Source of the DNA: Methanobacteriota archaeon | Lineage (GTDB): Bacteria; Myxococcota; UBA727; JABDBI01 | Reading direction: 5' to 3' | DNA length: 45,971 bases | Assembly (NCBI GenBank): GCA_013288705.1 | Contig: JABDBI010000013.1 | Span: forward strand, 1 to 45,971 | Part shown: positions 1-8,119 of the stretch, piece after piece | How positions within the stretch are numbered: position 1 is the stretch's first letter | Layout of the letters: each line of letters begins with the position of its first letter | Position numbers and translations under genes: made by a program | The notes under the pieces: generated by a model | The model's database searches: none | Seen by the model: only the letters and a program-made list of their open reading frames with translations | What the model was told of the DNA's origin: nothing

Positions 1-1
1 A

Positions 2-634
2 AATTTTGGGGAACGGGAGCGCGCAACTAAAAAGGAACTGTCTGGGCTGGGCTTCTTTCAACGTTGGTTTGGAAAGGGATCTGAGCTTCGACGCGAATTA
101 TCCAGGCTTAAAGCCGGACAGGAAATTCAGGCAAAGCGGGTGAGGCTGCTTTCACAACTCGATGGAAAAACGCTCAGTCCACAGGAGCAAAATCTGATTC
201 ACTACGTCGTTATTCAGAATAGAATTGAGAATTTGCCAAACGATCTTAATGTTGTTTTAGAACAAGTTCAAAGAGGAAACAAAATACTGGCACAGGTTCG
301 CAAGGGTTCGCAGCCGGCGGAGCATCTCAGCGCAGGAGCAGCGATGGATCTATCGTGGGCGCTTCTCCAAGAGGCTGTCACGCAGCAGCACGGTTATGCC
401 GCCTCGCTCACCCGGCCTGGTGGCAACGTCATACCCGACGATAGGGATGGTCGGGTTTTTAACTTTCTGAAACAGATGCCAGGCCTAAGATCTGGACGCG
501 CTCCAAAAACTGCATTGAGATTGGATCTCCCAAGATCAACACCTTCGACGGAGCGCTTTCCATTCAACCAAAGCTCCTTCCAGTTTTGGCAGAATAATGA
601 GAGCCCACGATGTGTGTTTCTGCAGTGGTTGTAA
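2..634 (+). CDS. C-terminal part of an unrecognised protein (5' end outside window)
   Basis: An open frame runs without a stop from the left edge of the window to a TAA at 632-634, so the gene starts outside and only the last 210 codons are visible. The first internal start (GTG at 140) is probably not the true start, because the upstream codons read on as a charged, helical segment rich in Arg, Lys, Glu and Leu. The middle (about residues 45-100 of the visible part) is also likely helical or coiled coil. The last 80 residues are rich in Pro, Arg and Ser and look disordered. There is no membrane segment and no motif I recognise. It lies 30 bp upstream of queC on the same strand. Function unknown. 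Confidence 0.6.
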   Translation, partial: NFGERERATKKELSGLGFFQRWFGKGSELRRELSRLKAGQEIQAKRVRLLSQLDGKTLSPQEQNLIHYVVIQNRIENLPNDLNVVLEQVQRGNKILAQVRKGSQPAEHLSAGAAMDLSWALLQEAVTQQHGYAASLTRPGGNVIPDDRDGRVFNFLKQMPGLRSGRAPKTALRLDLPRSTPSTERFPFNQSSFQFWQNNESPRCVFLQWL

Positions 635-664
635 AACGCCATTGTATTTCATAAGGCATGCAAC

Positions 665-1342
665 ATGAAACGCTGCATTGTCCTATTTTCCGGCGGTCTC
701 GATTCCACAACCGTGGCAGCAATCGCCAAAGCAGATGGATTTCAAGTCTGCGCACTATCATTTGCTTATGGCCAACGCCACAGTGTGGAGCTTGAGGCAG
801 CCAAAAGAGTTGTGAAATCGCTGGGCATCATCGATCACCGCACGGTTGATCTTGATCTACGGGCATTTGTAAGTTCGTCGCTTCTGGCAAACATTGATGT
901 GCCCAAAAACAGCCTCGATGAAACCATCCCGAACACCTACGTCCCAGGACGCAACACCATCTTCCTTTCGTTCGGCCTGGCTTTTGCCGAAGTAATGGGC
1001 GCTTGCGACATCTTTTATGGCGCCAATGCTATCGATTACTCAGGTTACCCCGATTGCCGGCCAGAATATCTAGACGCGTTTTCTACACTTGCCAATTTAG
1101 CAACAAAGGCCGGCGTCGAGGGTACACGAACGCGCGTGCACGCACCGCTTTTGCAAATGACAAAAGCCGACATTATTCGCAAAGGACATGCACTTGGTGT
1201 AGACTTTTCCCTAACCCACAGTTGTTATGATCCGGTCGGAGATCTAGCGTGTGGCGAATGTGATTCGTGCCTGATTAGACGTCGTGGATTTGAGGCGGCC
1301 TGCGTGCCTGATCCAACACGCTACGTAAGCCGTTTTGCTTGA
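665..1342 (+). CDS. queC: 7-cyano-7-deazaguanine (preQ0) synthase QueC
   Basis: QueC makes preQ0 from 7-carboxy-7-deazaguanine, ammonia and ATP in the queuosine pathway of tRNA modification. The N-terminus carries the PP-loop ATP-binding motif SGGLDST at residues 9-15, followed by the family segments FAYGQRH and [10 protein letters not shown]. The C-terminus has the four-cysteine zinc site (HSCYDP, then ACGECDSC) near residues 196-212. The 225-residue length is normal for the family. The ATG at 665 fits the usual QueC N-terminus, and an AAGG-like site lies just upstream. The other queuosine genes (queD, queE, queF) are not in the window. The 30-nt leader is too short for a preQ1 riboswitch. 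Confidence 0.96.
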   Translation: MKRCIVLFSGGLDSTTVAAIAKADGFQVCALSFAYGQRHSVELEAAKRVVKSLGIIDHRTVDLDLRAFVSSSLLANIDVPKNSLDETIPNTYVPGRNTIFLSFGLAFAEVMGACDIFYGANAIDYSGYPDCRPEYLDAFSTLANLATKAGVEGTRTRVHAPLLQMTKADIIRKGHALGVDFSLTHSCYDPVGDLACGECDSCLIRRRGFEAACVPDPTRYVSRFA

Positions 1343-1353
1343 GGGAGTCTCGT

Positions 1354-2148
1354 TTGGAGCAAAGTGCAGTTGCCAAAGATCGGGTGCTCTATGCGCATCG
1401 CGGGGCATCGTTGAAGTTGCCAGAAAATACCATGGAGGCTTTTCGCCAAGGCCTGCAAGATGGTGCCACAGCGCTGGAAATGGATGTGCAATGCACCGAA
1501 GATGACATGGTCGTGGTGTTCCATGACGAAGATGGCTTCAGGACTGCGACTCAACCAGATGTGATTGCAGAGACCAGCTCGGCTGTCATCAAAACATGGA
1601 ATGTGGGCGCGGGTCTTTTTCCAAGCTCCGTGCAGAGACACTTTACCGGCCATAAATATCACGTGCCTGAATTTGCCGAAGTTCTCGATGCTTTTTCCAA
1701 TGTACAACTTAACGTCGATATTAAGACGTCAGATACGACCAAGGTTGCCACGGTCATCGATGTGATTAGACGTCACAAAGCTACATCCCGCGTGCTCCTC
1801 ACGAGCTTTTTCTTGCCGATTGTCAACGCTGTGCGCGGGCTTGGCTATGAGGGTCAGATTGGCCTTTCTCGCTGGGAAGTTGCGGCTCTCTTCTTTGTTC
1901 CCGAACGCTATGTTGGCCAATTTCTTCGCGGCAAGGGACATCGGGTTCAAGTCCCCCTCAAATATGGTCCGCTTCAATTTGATGAGCAGAGTTTTATTGA
2001 TAAGTGTCACAGGCTGGGGCTGAAGATCGATTTCTGGACGATCAATCAGCGTGACGTTGCAAAAGAGCTCTTGCGCAAGGGTGCGGATGGGATCATGAGT
2101 GATGATCCTGCCAATCTATTTCCTGCTTTTGCGCCTTATTTCACCTAA
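1354..2148 (+). CDS. Glycerophosphodiester phosphodiesterase (GDPD family)
   Basis: The enzyme hydrolyses glycerophosphodiesters to glycerol-3-phosphate and an alcohol. The GDPD TIM-barrel signatures are present: AHRGAS and PENT near the N-terminus, the metal ligands in EMDVQ, the VVFHDE motif, and a C-terminal FWTINQ strand followed by GADGIMSDDP. There is no signal peptide, so it is probably cytoplasmic. The frame is open from a TTG at 1339 that overlaps the queC stop. The TTG at 1354 is preferred because GAGGGAG (1340-1346) lies 7 nt in front of it, and the ribosome-binding site would then be inside the queC stop region, which suggests translational coupling. It converges on the epimerase gene, with the two 3' ends overlapping by 4 bp. 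Confidence 0.9.
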   Translation: MEQSAVAKDRVLYAHRGASLKLPENTMEAFRQGLQDGATALEMDVQCTEDDMVVVFHDEDGFRTATQPDVIAETSSAVIKTWNVGAGLFPSSVQRHFTGHKYHVPEFAEVLDAFSNVQLNVDIKTSDTTKVATVIDVIRRHKATSRVLLTSFFLPIVNAVRGLGYEGQIGLSRWEVAALFFVPERYVGQFLRGKGHRVQVPLKYGPLQFDEQSFIDKCHRLGLKIDFWTINQRDVAKELLRKGADGIMSDDPANLFPAFAPYFT

Positions 2149-3069
2149 CCAAGATCGTGAAGCGATTGCATCAGTGTCTTGTTGGGCTTGAAGCTGAGCT
2201 CTTTGGTGGCATGAGAACCGTCAACCAAGCAAGTATATTTGAGATGATCAATTTCCCCGGGCCTGTATGTGGTGAGGCCTCTTCTGAATGCGGCTCTAAT
2301 AAATTTGCGAAACAATATCTCCGGCAGTGGTAATGCGCGTGCACCGCGCGCCTCAATGATGCGCGATAGTGGCGCTTGCTCAGCCCCGACAATATTAAAA
2401 ATACCTCGCACTGAAGGTTTGAGTGCCAGTTCAAACGCACGCACCGTGTCAGTTTCGTGCACAACCTGAATAATGGGATCATAACCCAGCAACGTCGGCA
2501 CTGTTTTGAGCTTTAAATAGCGCGTCGGCGCGTTATTGAGGTGCGGCCCCACAATGTGGACGGGACGCAAAATGACAGTCTCGATATTTGGTTGCTTCCA
2601 AAAAAAAAGACTGCACCATAATATCGAGCGCGACTAAATCTCCCTGGTCGGGGATGCTCGCTGCACCATGCAAGGGGGAATCTTCTGATAAAAATCCGGC
2701 GGTGTGCCCTGATGGCCCATATAGATACGACGAGGACAAGAAGATAAATTTGCGCACACCAAGTTGCTCAGCCAGTCGCAACACTTGCGTGGTGGTTTCC
2801 AAATTGAAGTAGGAGGCAGCCGAGTTTTCTCGACGCGGCCGATCGCCTCGAATGACGCCAATGTGGATAATGCAATCAATTTTCTTTTTGCTGAGGAGTT
2901 GAATGGCAGACTTGCGTCGTAGATCCAAATCATGCAGCTCGACATTCGCTGGCTTCGCTGAAAAAGGCCGTTTGTCGATGCCAATGATATGGACCTTGTT
3001 GTGCAGCTTGTGCGTGATGAGTTGGCCAAGCGCACCGCTGATGCCGGTAAACAAAATTGACTCAGTCAT
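2145..3069 (-). pseudogene. NAD-dependent epimerase/SDR protein interrupted by a frameshift in a 9-nt homopolymer
   Basis: Two adjoining minus-strand frames together encode one extended short-chain dehydrogenase of about 307 residues. The first frame (from 3069, or a TTG at 3072) gives the Rossmann motif TGISGALG, the strand ending DLDLR, and FLSSSYLYGP. The second frame, to 2145, gives RPVHIVGPHLNNAPTRYLK, the QVVHETD motif and FNIVGA, then the C-terminal substrate domain. The switch falls at a run of nine A on the plus strand (2600-2608). With eight, the protein reads through as SFFWKQPNIETVILRP, as in relatives. As in that subfamily, the usual YxxxK is not evident. The break could be a real mutation, slippage or phase variation, or a sequencing error. 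A weak GAGGA lies upstream of the start. Confidence 0.8.
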
Positions 3070-3101
3070 CAAGGCACAACAATCCTCGATGCAAAATATA
3101 A

Positions 3102-3914
3102 TTAGATCCCGGGCAAAATATAAATTGTTCGGTTGTTGAGCGGCTGGATTTCTCTGTTGTTGGCACCGATTAGGGCAAGAAAGCCTTCCTTGTTAGCTTG
3201 CGAAATTTGCACTGGAGATGAAAAAACAAACCAATTGACAGCCTCGGAGCAAGGCGGCGTCGTTAAGGAACCGTCATATTCATACACTGTGTTTGTAGTT
3301 GGTAACAATCCGCTCGGATTGAGGAGGCCATCGAGGCAGGTTGCCGGGCCGGATTCGAGTTGTAGAGCCTCGCTCCATACCGTGGCAAAATCGGAGGTTG
3401 TGTTCGGAGCCGGCCCAGTTGGAACCTGCATCAACACACCGAGCACGAGATATTGGCCATTGGCATTTTGGTGAACCAAATGTAGTTCCATATCATACGA
3501 GGCGTTTTGTACATGATGTTCGCCTGGTGCATGCAAGTGGAACTGGCGGAGCGTATATTTGTCGCCGTTGAACATGACGTAGTTTTTGTTGTCGTCTGCA
3601 TTGAATTGGATGGTATGGCCGTTATTCACCACGGAGAATGAGCTGCTCTGATAACTGAGTTGTGGCGCTGATCCCACAGGCGCAGGGGCATTGGGCGTTG
3701 TAATAATATTGATGGGCGATTGGTTTTGCCCAATACAGTCAGGAAAAGCTGTTCCCCACGCGCTTTCATCAATGACTTGCTCATAGCTCCACGCCGCAGC
3801 TGGATTGGTGGCAACGCCCAAGCTCGGCGCTGCCGGACTCGGTGCTGAGTTTTGCTGGCAAGAAATGACGATAGCGAGCAGACAAGCAAGTAGAAAGTGT
3901 CGATGAAAACGCAT
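3102..3914 (-). CDS. cah: Alpha-class carbonic anhydrase, predicted lipoprotein
   Basis: This enzyme interconverts CO2 and bicarbonate, and the signal peptide places it outside the cytoplasm. Residues 1-19 form a signal peptide ending in IVISC, so Cys19 is a likely lipidation site, followed by a Pro/Ala/Ser linker. The zinc ligands of alpha carbonic anhydrases are all present: His126 and His128 in QFHLH and His145 in ELHLVH. Glu132 (GEH) and Thr218 (SLTTPP) match the gatekeeper Glu and Thr of human CA II. Cys60 and Cys221 fit the disulfide of bacterial members. The 270-residue length is usual. An inverted repeat surrounds its ribosome-binding site (see 3918-3935). It stands downstream of yidD on the same strand. 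Confidence 0.95.
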   Translation of the reverse strand: MRFHRHFLLACLLAIVISCQQNSAPSPAAPSLGVATNPAAAWSYEQVIDESAWGTAFPDCIGQNQSPINIITTPNAPAPVGSAPQLSYQSSSFSVVNNGHTIQFNADDNKNYVMFNGDKYTLRQFHLHAPGEHHVQNASYDMELHLVHQNANGQYLVLGVLMQVPTGPAPNTTSDFATVWSEALQLESGPATCLDGLLNPSGLLPTTNTVYEYDGSLTTPPCSEAVNWFVFSSPVQISQANKEGFLALIGANNREIQPLNNRTIYILPGI

Positions 3915-3917
3915 CTT

Positions 3918-3935
3918 ATTACCCCCCTAGGTAAT
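3918..3935 (-). promoter_or_regulatory. Inverted repeat enclosing the carbonic anhydrase ribosome-binding site
   Basis: ATTACC (3918-3923) and GGTAAT (3930-3935) form a perfect 6-bp inverted repeat with a 6-nt loop. On the carbonic anhydrase mRNA the loop and following stem bases contain the run AGGGGGG, which is the only good Shine-Dalgarno sequence before the ATG at 3914. The hairpin could therefore hide or expose the ribosome-binding site, or the site could be a protein operator. The stem is short, so chance is possible. Confidence 0.35.
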
Positions 3936-3970
3936 ATATATGTTAAATCAGGAGCCTATTTGCGCGCAAA

Positions 3971-4198
3971 TTATTTCTGCACAGGATCGTATCCGCCGGA
4001 ATGGAACGGATGGCAGCGCAGCAGTCTGCGCAGTGTTAAGTAGCATCCACGCAGAAATCCATGTGCGCAGATCGCCTCATGCGCATAAGATGAGCACGAC
4101 GGGTAAAAGCGACACGTCGGTCTCTTAAGCGGACTGATCGCCACCTGATAGAAGCGGATCATGCGCAACGCGAAATATGTCCAAATTGGTCGATCCAT
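3971..4198 (-). CDS. yidD: Membrane protein insertion efficiency factor YidD
   Basis: YidD is a small amphipathic inner-membrane-associated protein that assists YidC in inserting membrane proteins. The diagnostic segment [15 protein letters not shown] and the C-terminal GGYDPV are present, with the expected helix [10 protein letters not shown] ahead of them. The frame is open from 4258, but those extra 20 residues overlap the divergent gene at 4257 and do not resemble YidD. The ATG at 4198 gives a 75-residue protein of typical length. A later ATG at 4162 is also possible, and none has a strong ribosome-binding site. YidD usually lies between rnpA and yidC; here it stands alone beside a carbonic anhydrase gene. 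Confidence 0.9.
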   Translation of the reverse strand: MDRPIWTYFALRMIRFYQVAISPLKRPTCRFYPSCSSYAHEAICAHGFLRGCYLTLRRLLRCHPFHSGGYDPVQK

Positions 4199-4256
4199 GG
4201 ATATGATTTGTGTCTGCCAGCTGTTATATGATTGAGAATCATAAGAGGGTGATGCC

Positions 4257-4820
4257 ATGATTGGAATACCGCTTGGTCTACTTTATGCCAATGCCGCAGA
4301 GTGGGCGATTCATAAGTACATTTTGCACGGTGTGGGCAAGGATAGGAAGCGCTTCTTTAGCTTTCATTGGCACGAACATCACCGCAACTCGCGACAAGAC
4401 GAAGGTTTTGATGTGGACTACACGAAGCCGCTCTTGCGCTGGACTGCTCCTGGTAAAGAACTGGCCGCTCTGACCGCGTTGGGCATTGTACACTTGCCCT
4501 TGTTTGCTGTGGCACCGTTTTTTGCCAGTGCGGCGGTATATGGTGCAGTGAACTATTATCGCGTGCACAAAAAAGCACATCTGGATCCGGAGTGGGCACG
4601 TAAACATGTGCCGTGGCACGTCGATCACCACATGGGTCCCAACCAAGATGCCAACTGGTGTGTGACAAAACCCTGGTTCGATATCATCTTAGGCACCCGC
4701 GAGCGCTACGTCGGTACAGTGCGGGAACTCGAAGATGGACAGCGCAAAAGCTTGCGTAAAGCGAAACGTACGCAGCGCGCGCGATCCATCAGTGCTGGGC
4801 AGGTGTTGCAACCAGCTTAA
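4257..4820 (+). CDS. Fatty acid hydroxylase/sterol desaturase-like membrane protein
   Basis: The protein has the spaced histidine clusters of the di-iron membrane hydroxylase superfamily: HKYILH near residue 19, HWHEHH near residue 37, then YRVHKKAH and [14 protein letters not shown] towards the C-terminus. Hydrophobic segments cover residues 1-15 and about 70-95. This supports an integral-membrane, iron-dependent hydroxylase or desaturase acting on a lipid or carotenoid; the substrate cannot be told from sequence. The last 25 residues are basic. The ATG at 4257 has AGAGGG 7 nt upstream. Its stop codon overlaps the stop of the convergent methylmalonyl-CoA epimerase gene by 4 bp. Confidence 0.8.
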   Translation: MIGIPLGLLYANAAEWAIHKYILHGVGKDRKRFFSFHWHEHHRNSRQDEGFDVDYTKPLLRWTAPGKELAALTALGIVHLPLFAVAPFFASAAVYGAVNYYRVHKKAHLDPEWARKHVPWHVDHHMGPNQDANWCVTKPWFDIILGTRERYVGTVRELEDGQRKSLRKAKRTQRARSISAGQVLQPA

Positions 4821-5224
4821 GGTTGAGACACCAGCTCCACCAGAACACCACCGGTGCCCTTCGGATGTGCAAATACCACTTGGCATCCATGGGCGCCGGG
4901 CCTGGGTGTGTCTGTCGTAAATGGCACGCCCTGTGCGGTCAGCGCTTGCATATCGCTGGCAACGTTCTCGCTTCGAAAGGCGATGTGATGTAAGCCCGGC
5001 CCACGCTTTTGCAAAAAAGCAGCAACCTCGCTCTTTTCGTGCTGACTTTCGATGAGCTCAATCCTGGTGTCGCCGATCGGAATCATGGCAACGCGAATAC
5101 CGCGCTCGGGCAGATCCTCGATATGGGTACACACAAGGCCGAGATTGGTCTCAAAGAAGCGTAGACTCTCTTTGAGGTCCTTGGTCACAATAGCCACATG
5201 GTCTAAACCAGATATTTTCGGCAT
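4817..5224 (-). CDS. mce: Methylmalonyl-CoA epimerase
   Basis: The enzyme interconverts the (S) and (R) epimers of methylmalonyl-CoA, linking propionyl-CoA and succinyl-CoA metabolism. It is a 135-residue vicinal-oxygen-chelate protein. LDHVAIVTKDL at the N-terminus carries the first metal-binding His, GPGLHHIAF the second, and the C-terminal VLVELVS the Glu ligand. The frame is open for another 56 codons upstream, but the ATG at 5224 has AGAGGAC 6-7 nt in front of it and gives the normal family N-terminus. It is divergent from dnaJ, with a 77-bp gap that must hold both promoters. The mutase subunits are not in the window. Confidence 0.93.
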   Translation of the reverse strand: MPKISGLDHVAIVTKDLKESLRFFETNLGLVCTHIEDLPERGIRVAMIPIGDTRIELIESQHEKSEVAAFLQKRGPGLHHIAFRSENVASDMQALTAQGVPFTTDTPRPGAHGCQVVFAHPKGTGGVLVELVSQP

Positions 5225-5301
5225 GTTTTTGTCCTCTTCGCCCTTGCCCATTGCAGATTGATGACTAGGGTTTAAGGTTGCACCCAACAATTGGCAAGAG
5301 C

Positions 5302-6405
5302 ATGGCACAAAAACGAGATTATTACGAAATCCTCGGGATTTCCCGAGATGCTTCTGAAGGCGAGCTGAAAAAAGCCTATCGCAAGCTGGCACATCAGTAC
5401 CATCCGGATAAAAATCCGGGCGATAAAGTCTCTGAAGAAAAGTTCAAGGAAGCGTCGGAAGCTTACGCCATTCTTGCTGACACAGAAAAGCGCGCCCAAT
5501 ATGATCGTTTTGGCCATGCGGGCGTTTCTGGCGCGTCAGACGGTTTCTCCGTCAATATTCAAGACATCTTTGGCGATATTTTTGGTGATATCTTCGGACA
5601 ACGTAAAAGACGTGGCGGCGGCCAACGTGGCGCAGACCTGCGCTATGATCTGGAAGTTGCCTTTGAAGAAGCAGCATTTGGCGTCGAGAAAGAAATCAAA
5701 ATCCAAAGGCATGAAGCATGCGAAGCTTGTCACGGGTCGGGTGCCAAGGCTGGGACACGCCCTGAAACATGTCGCACCTGCGGTGGTGCGGGTGAAGTGC
5801 AAATGGCGCGGGGATTTTTTGCCATTTCGCAAACCTGCCCTACTTGTCAGGGTGCGGGTCAGGTCATCGCTGAGGTTTGCACGCAATGCCGTGGAAGGCG
5901 TAAACGACAAGTTGAGCGTGAGCTGAAAGTTAAAATTCCTGCAGGTATCGACGAGGGCACGCAACTTCGCATGATGGGCGAAGGCGAAGGTGGTTTGCAG
6001 GGCGGACAGCGTGGCGACTTGTATGTGGTGATTGTCATCAAGCCACACCCATTATTCTCCCGCGAGGGTGATACCGTCATTTGCGACGTGCCGATTTCGT
6101 TCGCCGAAGCTGCGCTCGGTGCAACCCTCGAAGTGCCTACTTTGGATGGCAGAGTCAGCATGCAGGTACCAGCGGGTACGCAGCCTGGCACAGTCTTTCG
6201 CTTGCGCAAAAAGGGCATCCCCCATTTGCGCGCCAGCAACAAAGATGCGCGCGGTGATCAGCTGGTGAGAGTGCAGTTGGAAGTGCCGAAGCGACTCAGC
6301 AAAAAGCAAAAAGAGGCGTTGCAGGAATTTGCTAACGTTTCGAGCGAAGATTGCTATCCGCAACACAAAGGATTTTTTGATAAGGTCAAAGAGCTATTTG
6401 GCTAA
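5302..6405 (+). CDS. dnaJ: Chaperone protein DnaJ
   Basis: DnaJ is the J-domain co-chaperone that delivers unfolded proteins to DnaK and stimulates its ATPase. The J domain (residues 1-70) contains the essential HPD in YHPDKNPG. A Gly/Phe-rich linker follows with the repeat IFGDIFGDIFG, then four zinc-binding modules (CEACHGSG, CRTCGGAG, CPTCQGAG, CTQCRGRR) at about 140-205. The last module departs from the CxxCxGxG consensus after its glycine. The C-terminal client-binding domains and dimerisation region end at residue 367. The ATG at 5302 starts right before the J domain; a longer frame from 5278 adds eight unrelated residues. dnaK and grpE are not nearby. The S1-domain gene follows after 18 nt. 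Confidence 0.97.
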   Translation: MAQKRDYYEILGISRDASEGELKKAYRKLAHQYHPDKNPGDKVSEEKFKEASEAYAILADTEKRAQYDRFGHAGVSGASDGFSVNIQDIFGDIFGDIFGQRKRRGGGQRGADLRYDLEVAFEEAAFGVEKEIKIQRHEACEACHGSGAKAGTRPETCRTCGGAGEVQMARGFFAISQTCPTCQGAGQVIAEVCTQCRGRRKRQVERELKVKIPAGIDEGTQLRMMGEGEGGLQGGQRGDLYVVIVIKPHPLFSREGDTVICDVPISFAEAALGATLEVPTLDGRVSMQVPAGTQPGTVFRLRKKGIPHLRASNKDARGDQLVRVQLEVPKRLSKKQKEALQEFANVSSEDCYPQHKGFFDKVKELFG

Positions 6406-6423
6406 ACCAAGCAAGGAACAACC

Positions 6424-8118
6424 GTGACAACAACAGAAAATACGACAAAGCCAAATGGCGCGATTGATACTGGTCGACGTCTTGATTTAGGCCATATGAA
6501 GCCAGGCAGATCAAGCACAATGGTCAGGCATCACGCTGTGCGCGAAGTTGTGATTGAGCCGCAAAAAAAGCAAAAGCGACATCAGCCAAAAGAGCCCGAA
6601 AATGAGGTGCTGGTTCAGGAGAAAGTAGAAAGCCGCGTCGCAGTAGCAAAGCCAGAGCCTGCTGCCATCATTCGGCCCAATCCCGTGGAGTGGGACGAGA
6701 GTGGCGATTTCGCGCAAATGCTTGAAGAAGGCGGCCCCATCGAGTCGTTGCGTTTGCAAGTTGGGCAACGCGTTTCAGCCAAGCTGATTCATCGCGCCAA
6801 AGACACCGCATTTTTTGCCCTGGGCAAAAAACAAGAAGCGTTCATGTTGGCTTCGGAATTGCTCGATGAAAATGGCGAGATGAAGGTTCATCCTGGAGAT
6901 GTTGTGGATGCCTATGTGGTGTCCCTCGAGAACGGGATCGAGCTGAGCAAGAAAGCTGGGCGCAACATGCTGGATGTTTCAGCGCTTGAGGGAGCGCAGT
7001 CTTCCGGGATTCCCGTCGAGGGCAAGGTGCTGTCGGTGAACCAGGGTGGCCTCGAGGTTGCTCTTGCCGGCGTGCGGGCTTTTTGCCCGATTGGTCAAGC
7101 CGACATTCACTACGTGGAAGATCCAAGCCAACTTGTGGGCAAGACGCTTGCGTTTTTGGTGAAGCAAGTGCAAAACGGTGGTCGCAACGTTGTGCTTAGC
7201 AGGCGTGCCTTGCTAGAGCGTGAACGTGGCGAGGCGTCGAGGCGTACACTCGCGACATTAAACGTAGGTGACCGCGTGACTGGCCAGGTCTCGCGCACGA
7301 TGCCCTTTGGTGCGTTCGTTGATTTGGGAGGCATTGAGGGCCTTATTCCGATGTCCGAGCTTTCCTTTGGCCATCGCGCTTCGGTGGAAGAGGTCGTTCA
7401 TGTGGGCGATCAGGTCACGGTGGACGTGAGAAGTATTGAGCCAGATCCGAAACGTGAAGGCCAAATGCGTATCAGCCTGTCGTTGAAGTCGGCGATGCCA
7501 AATCCATGGGATACCTATGGCCATGAGCTTGTGCCCGGTGCAAGCCTGGAAGGGAAAGTCGCTCGTCTTGAAGGTTTCGGTGCATTTGTAGAGTTATTCC
7601 CTGGCATCGACGGCATGATTCACGTCAGTGAATTGAGTGAGCAGCGTGTCCGGCATCCCAGCGAAGTGCTTAAAATCGGCGATGCGATCACCGTACGTGT
7701 GCTCGAGGTAGATCCGGAGAAGCGACGTATCGCACTGAGCCTTCGTGAAAACGTTGAGCGTACCCACACCGAAGCCAAAGCAGCGCCCGGCTTAAAGCGT
7801 GGTGACAAGCGAGAAGGTGTCGTGGAGCGCGTGGAACGTTATGGTGTGTTTTTGCGTCTCGACTCAGGACAAACGGCGCTATTGCCCGGGGCTGAAACTG
7901 ATCAGCCCAAGGGTGCAGATCTTGCTCGCGCCTATCCAATAGGCACCCGCATTGCGGTGCTGGTCATTGATATCGACGACAGAAATCGCGTAAGGGTATC
8001 GATCACGGCGCTCGAAAAAGCTGAGGAGCGCGAGCTCGTCGAAACATACTCGAAAGCCAGCACAAAATCGCAAGGTTTTGGCAAGCTTGGCGATTTGCTC
8101 AAGAACCGGAAAGGATAA
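6424..8118 (+). CDS. S1 RNA-binding domain protein (ribosomal protein S1-like), five S1 repeats
   Basis: The protein binds RNA, probably mRNA, through five S1 (OB-fold) repeats at about residues 113-182, 190-260, 278-355, 366-435 and 455-525. The third and fourth are the most canonical (PFGAFVDLGGIEGLIPMSELS; GFGAFVELFPGIDGMIHVSELS). The first 90 residues are basic, low in complexity and probably disordered. Typical S1 of Gram-negatives has six repeats and no such tail, so this may be a second S1-like factor and not the ribosomal protein. The GTG start at 6424 has AAGGA about 6 nt upstream. It probably shares a transcript with dnaJ and ends 1 bp from the convergent typA. Confidence 0.88.
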   Translation: MTTTENTTKPNGAIDTGRRLDLGHMKPGRSSTMVRHHAVREVVIEPQKKQKRHQPKEPENEVLVQEKVESRVAVAKPEPAAIIRPNPVEWDESGDFAQMLEEGGPIESLRLQVGQRVSAKLIHRAKDTAFFALGKKQEAFMLASELLDENGEMKVHPGDVVDAYVVSLENGIELSKKAGRNMLDVSALEGAQSSGIPVEGKVLSVNQGGLEVALAGVRAFCPIGQADIHYVEDPSQLVGKTLAFLVKQVQNGGRNVVLSRRALLERERGEASRRTLATLNVGDRVTGQVSRTMPFGAFVDLGGIEGLIPMSELSFGHRASVEEVVHVGDQVTVDVRSIEPDPKREGQMRISLSLKSAMPNPWDTYGHELVPGASLEGKVARLEGFGAFVELFPGIDGMIHVSELSEQRVRHPSEVLKIGDAITVRVLEVDPEKRRIALSLRENVERTHTEAKAAPGLKRGDKREGVVERVERYGVFLRLDSGQTALLPGAETDQPKGADLARAYPIGTRIAVLVIDIDDRNRVRVSITALEKAEERELVETYSKASTKSQGFGKLGDLLKNRKG

Positions 8119-8119
8119 A

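Noticed and set aside
635-664. preQ1 riboswitch in front of queC
   Set aside because: The gap is only 30 nt, with no C-rich loop or A-rich tail that would fit the known classes.
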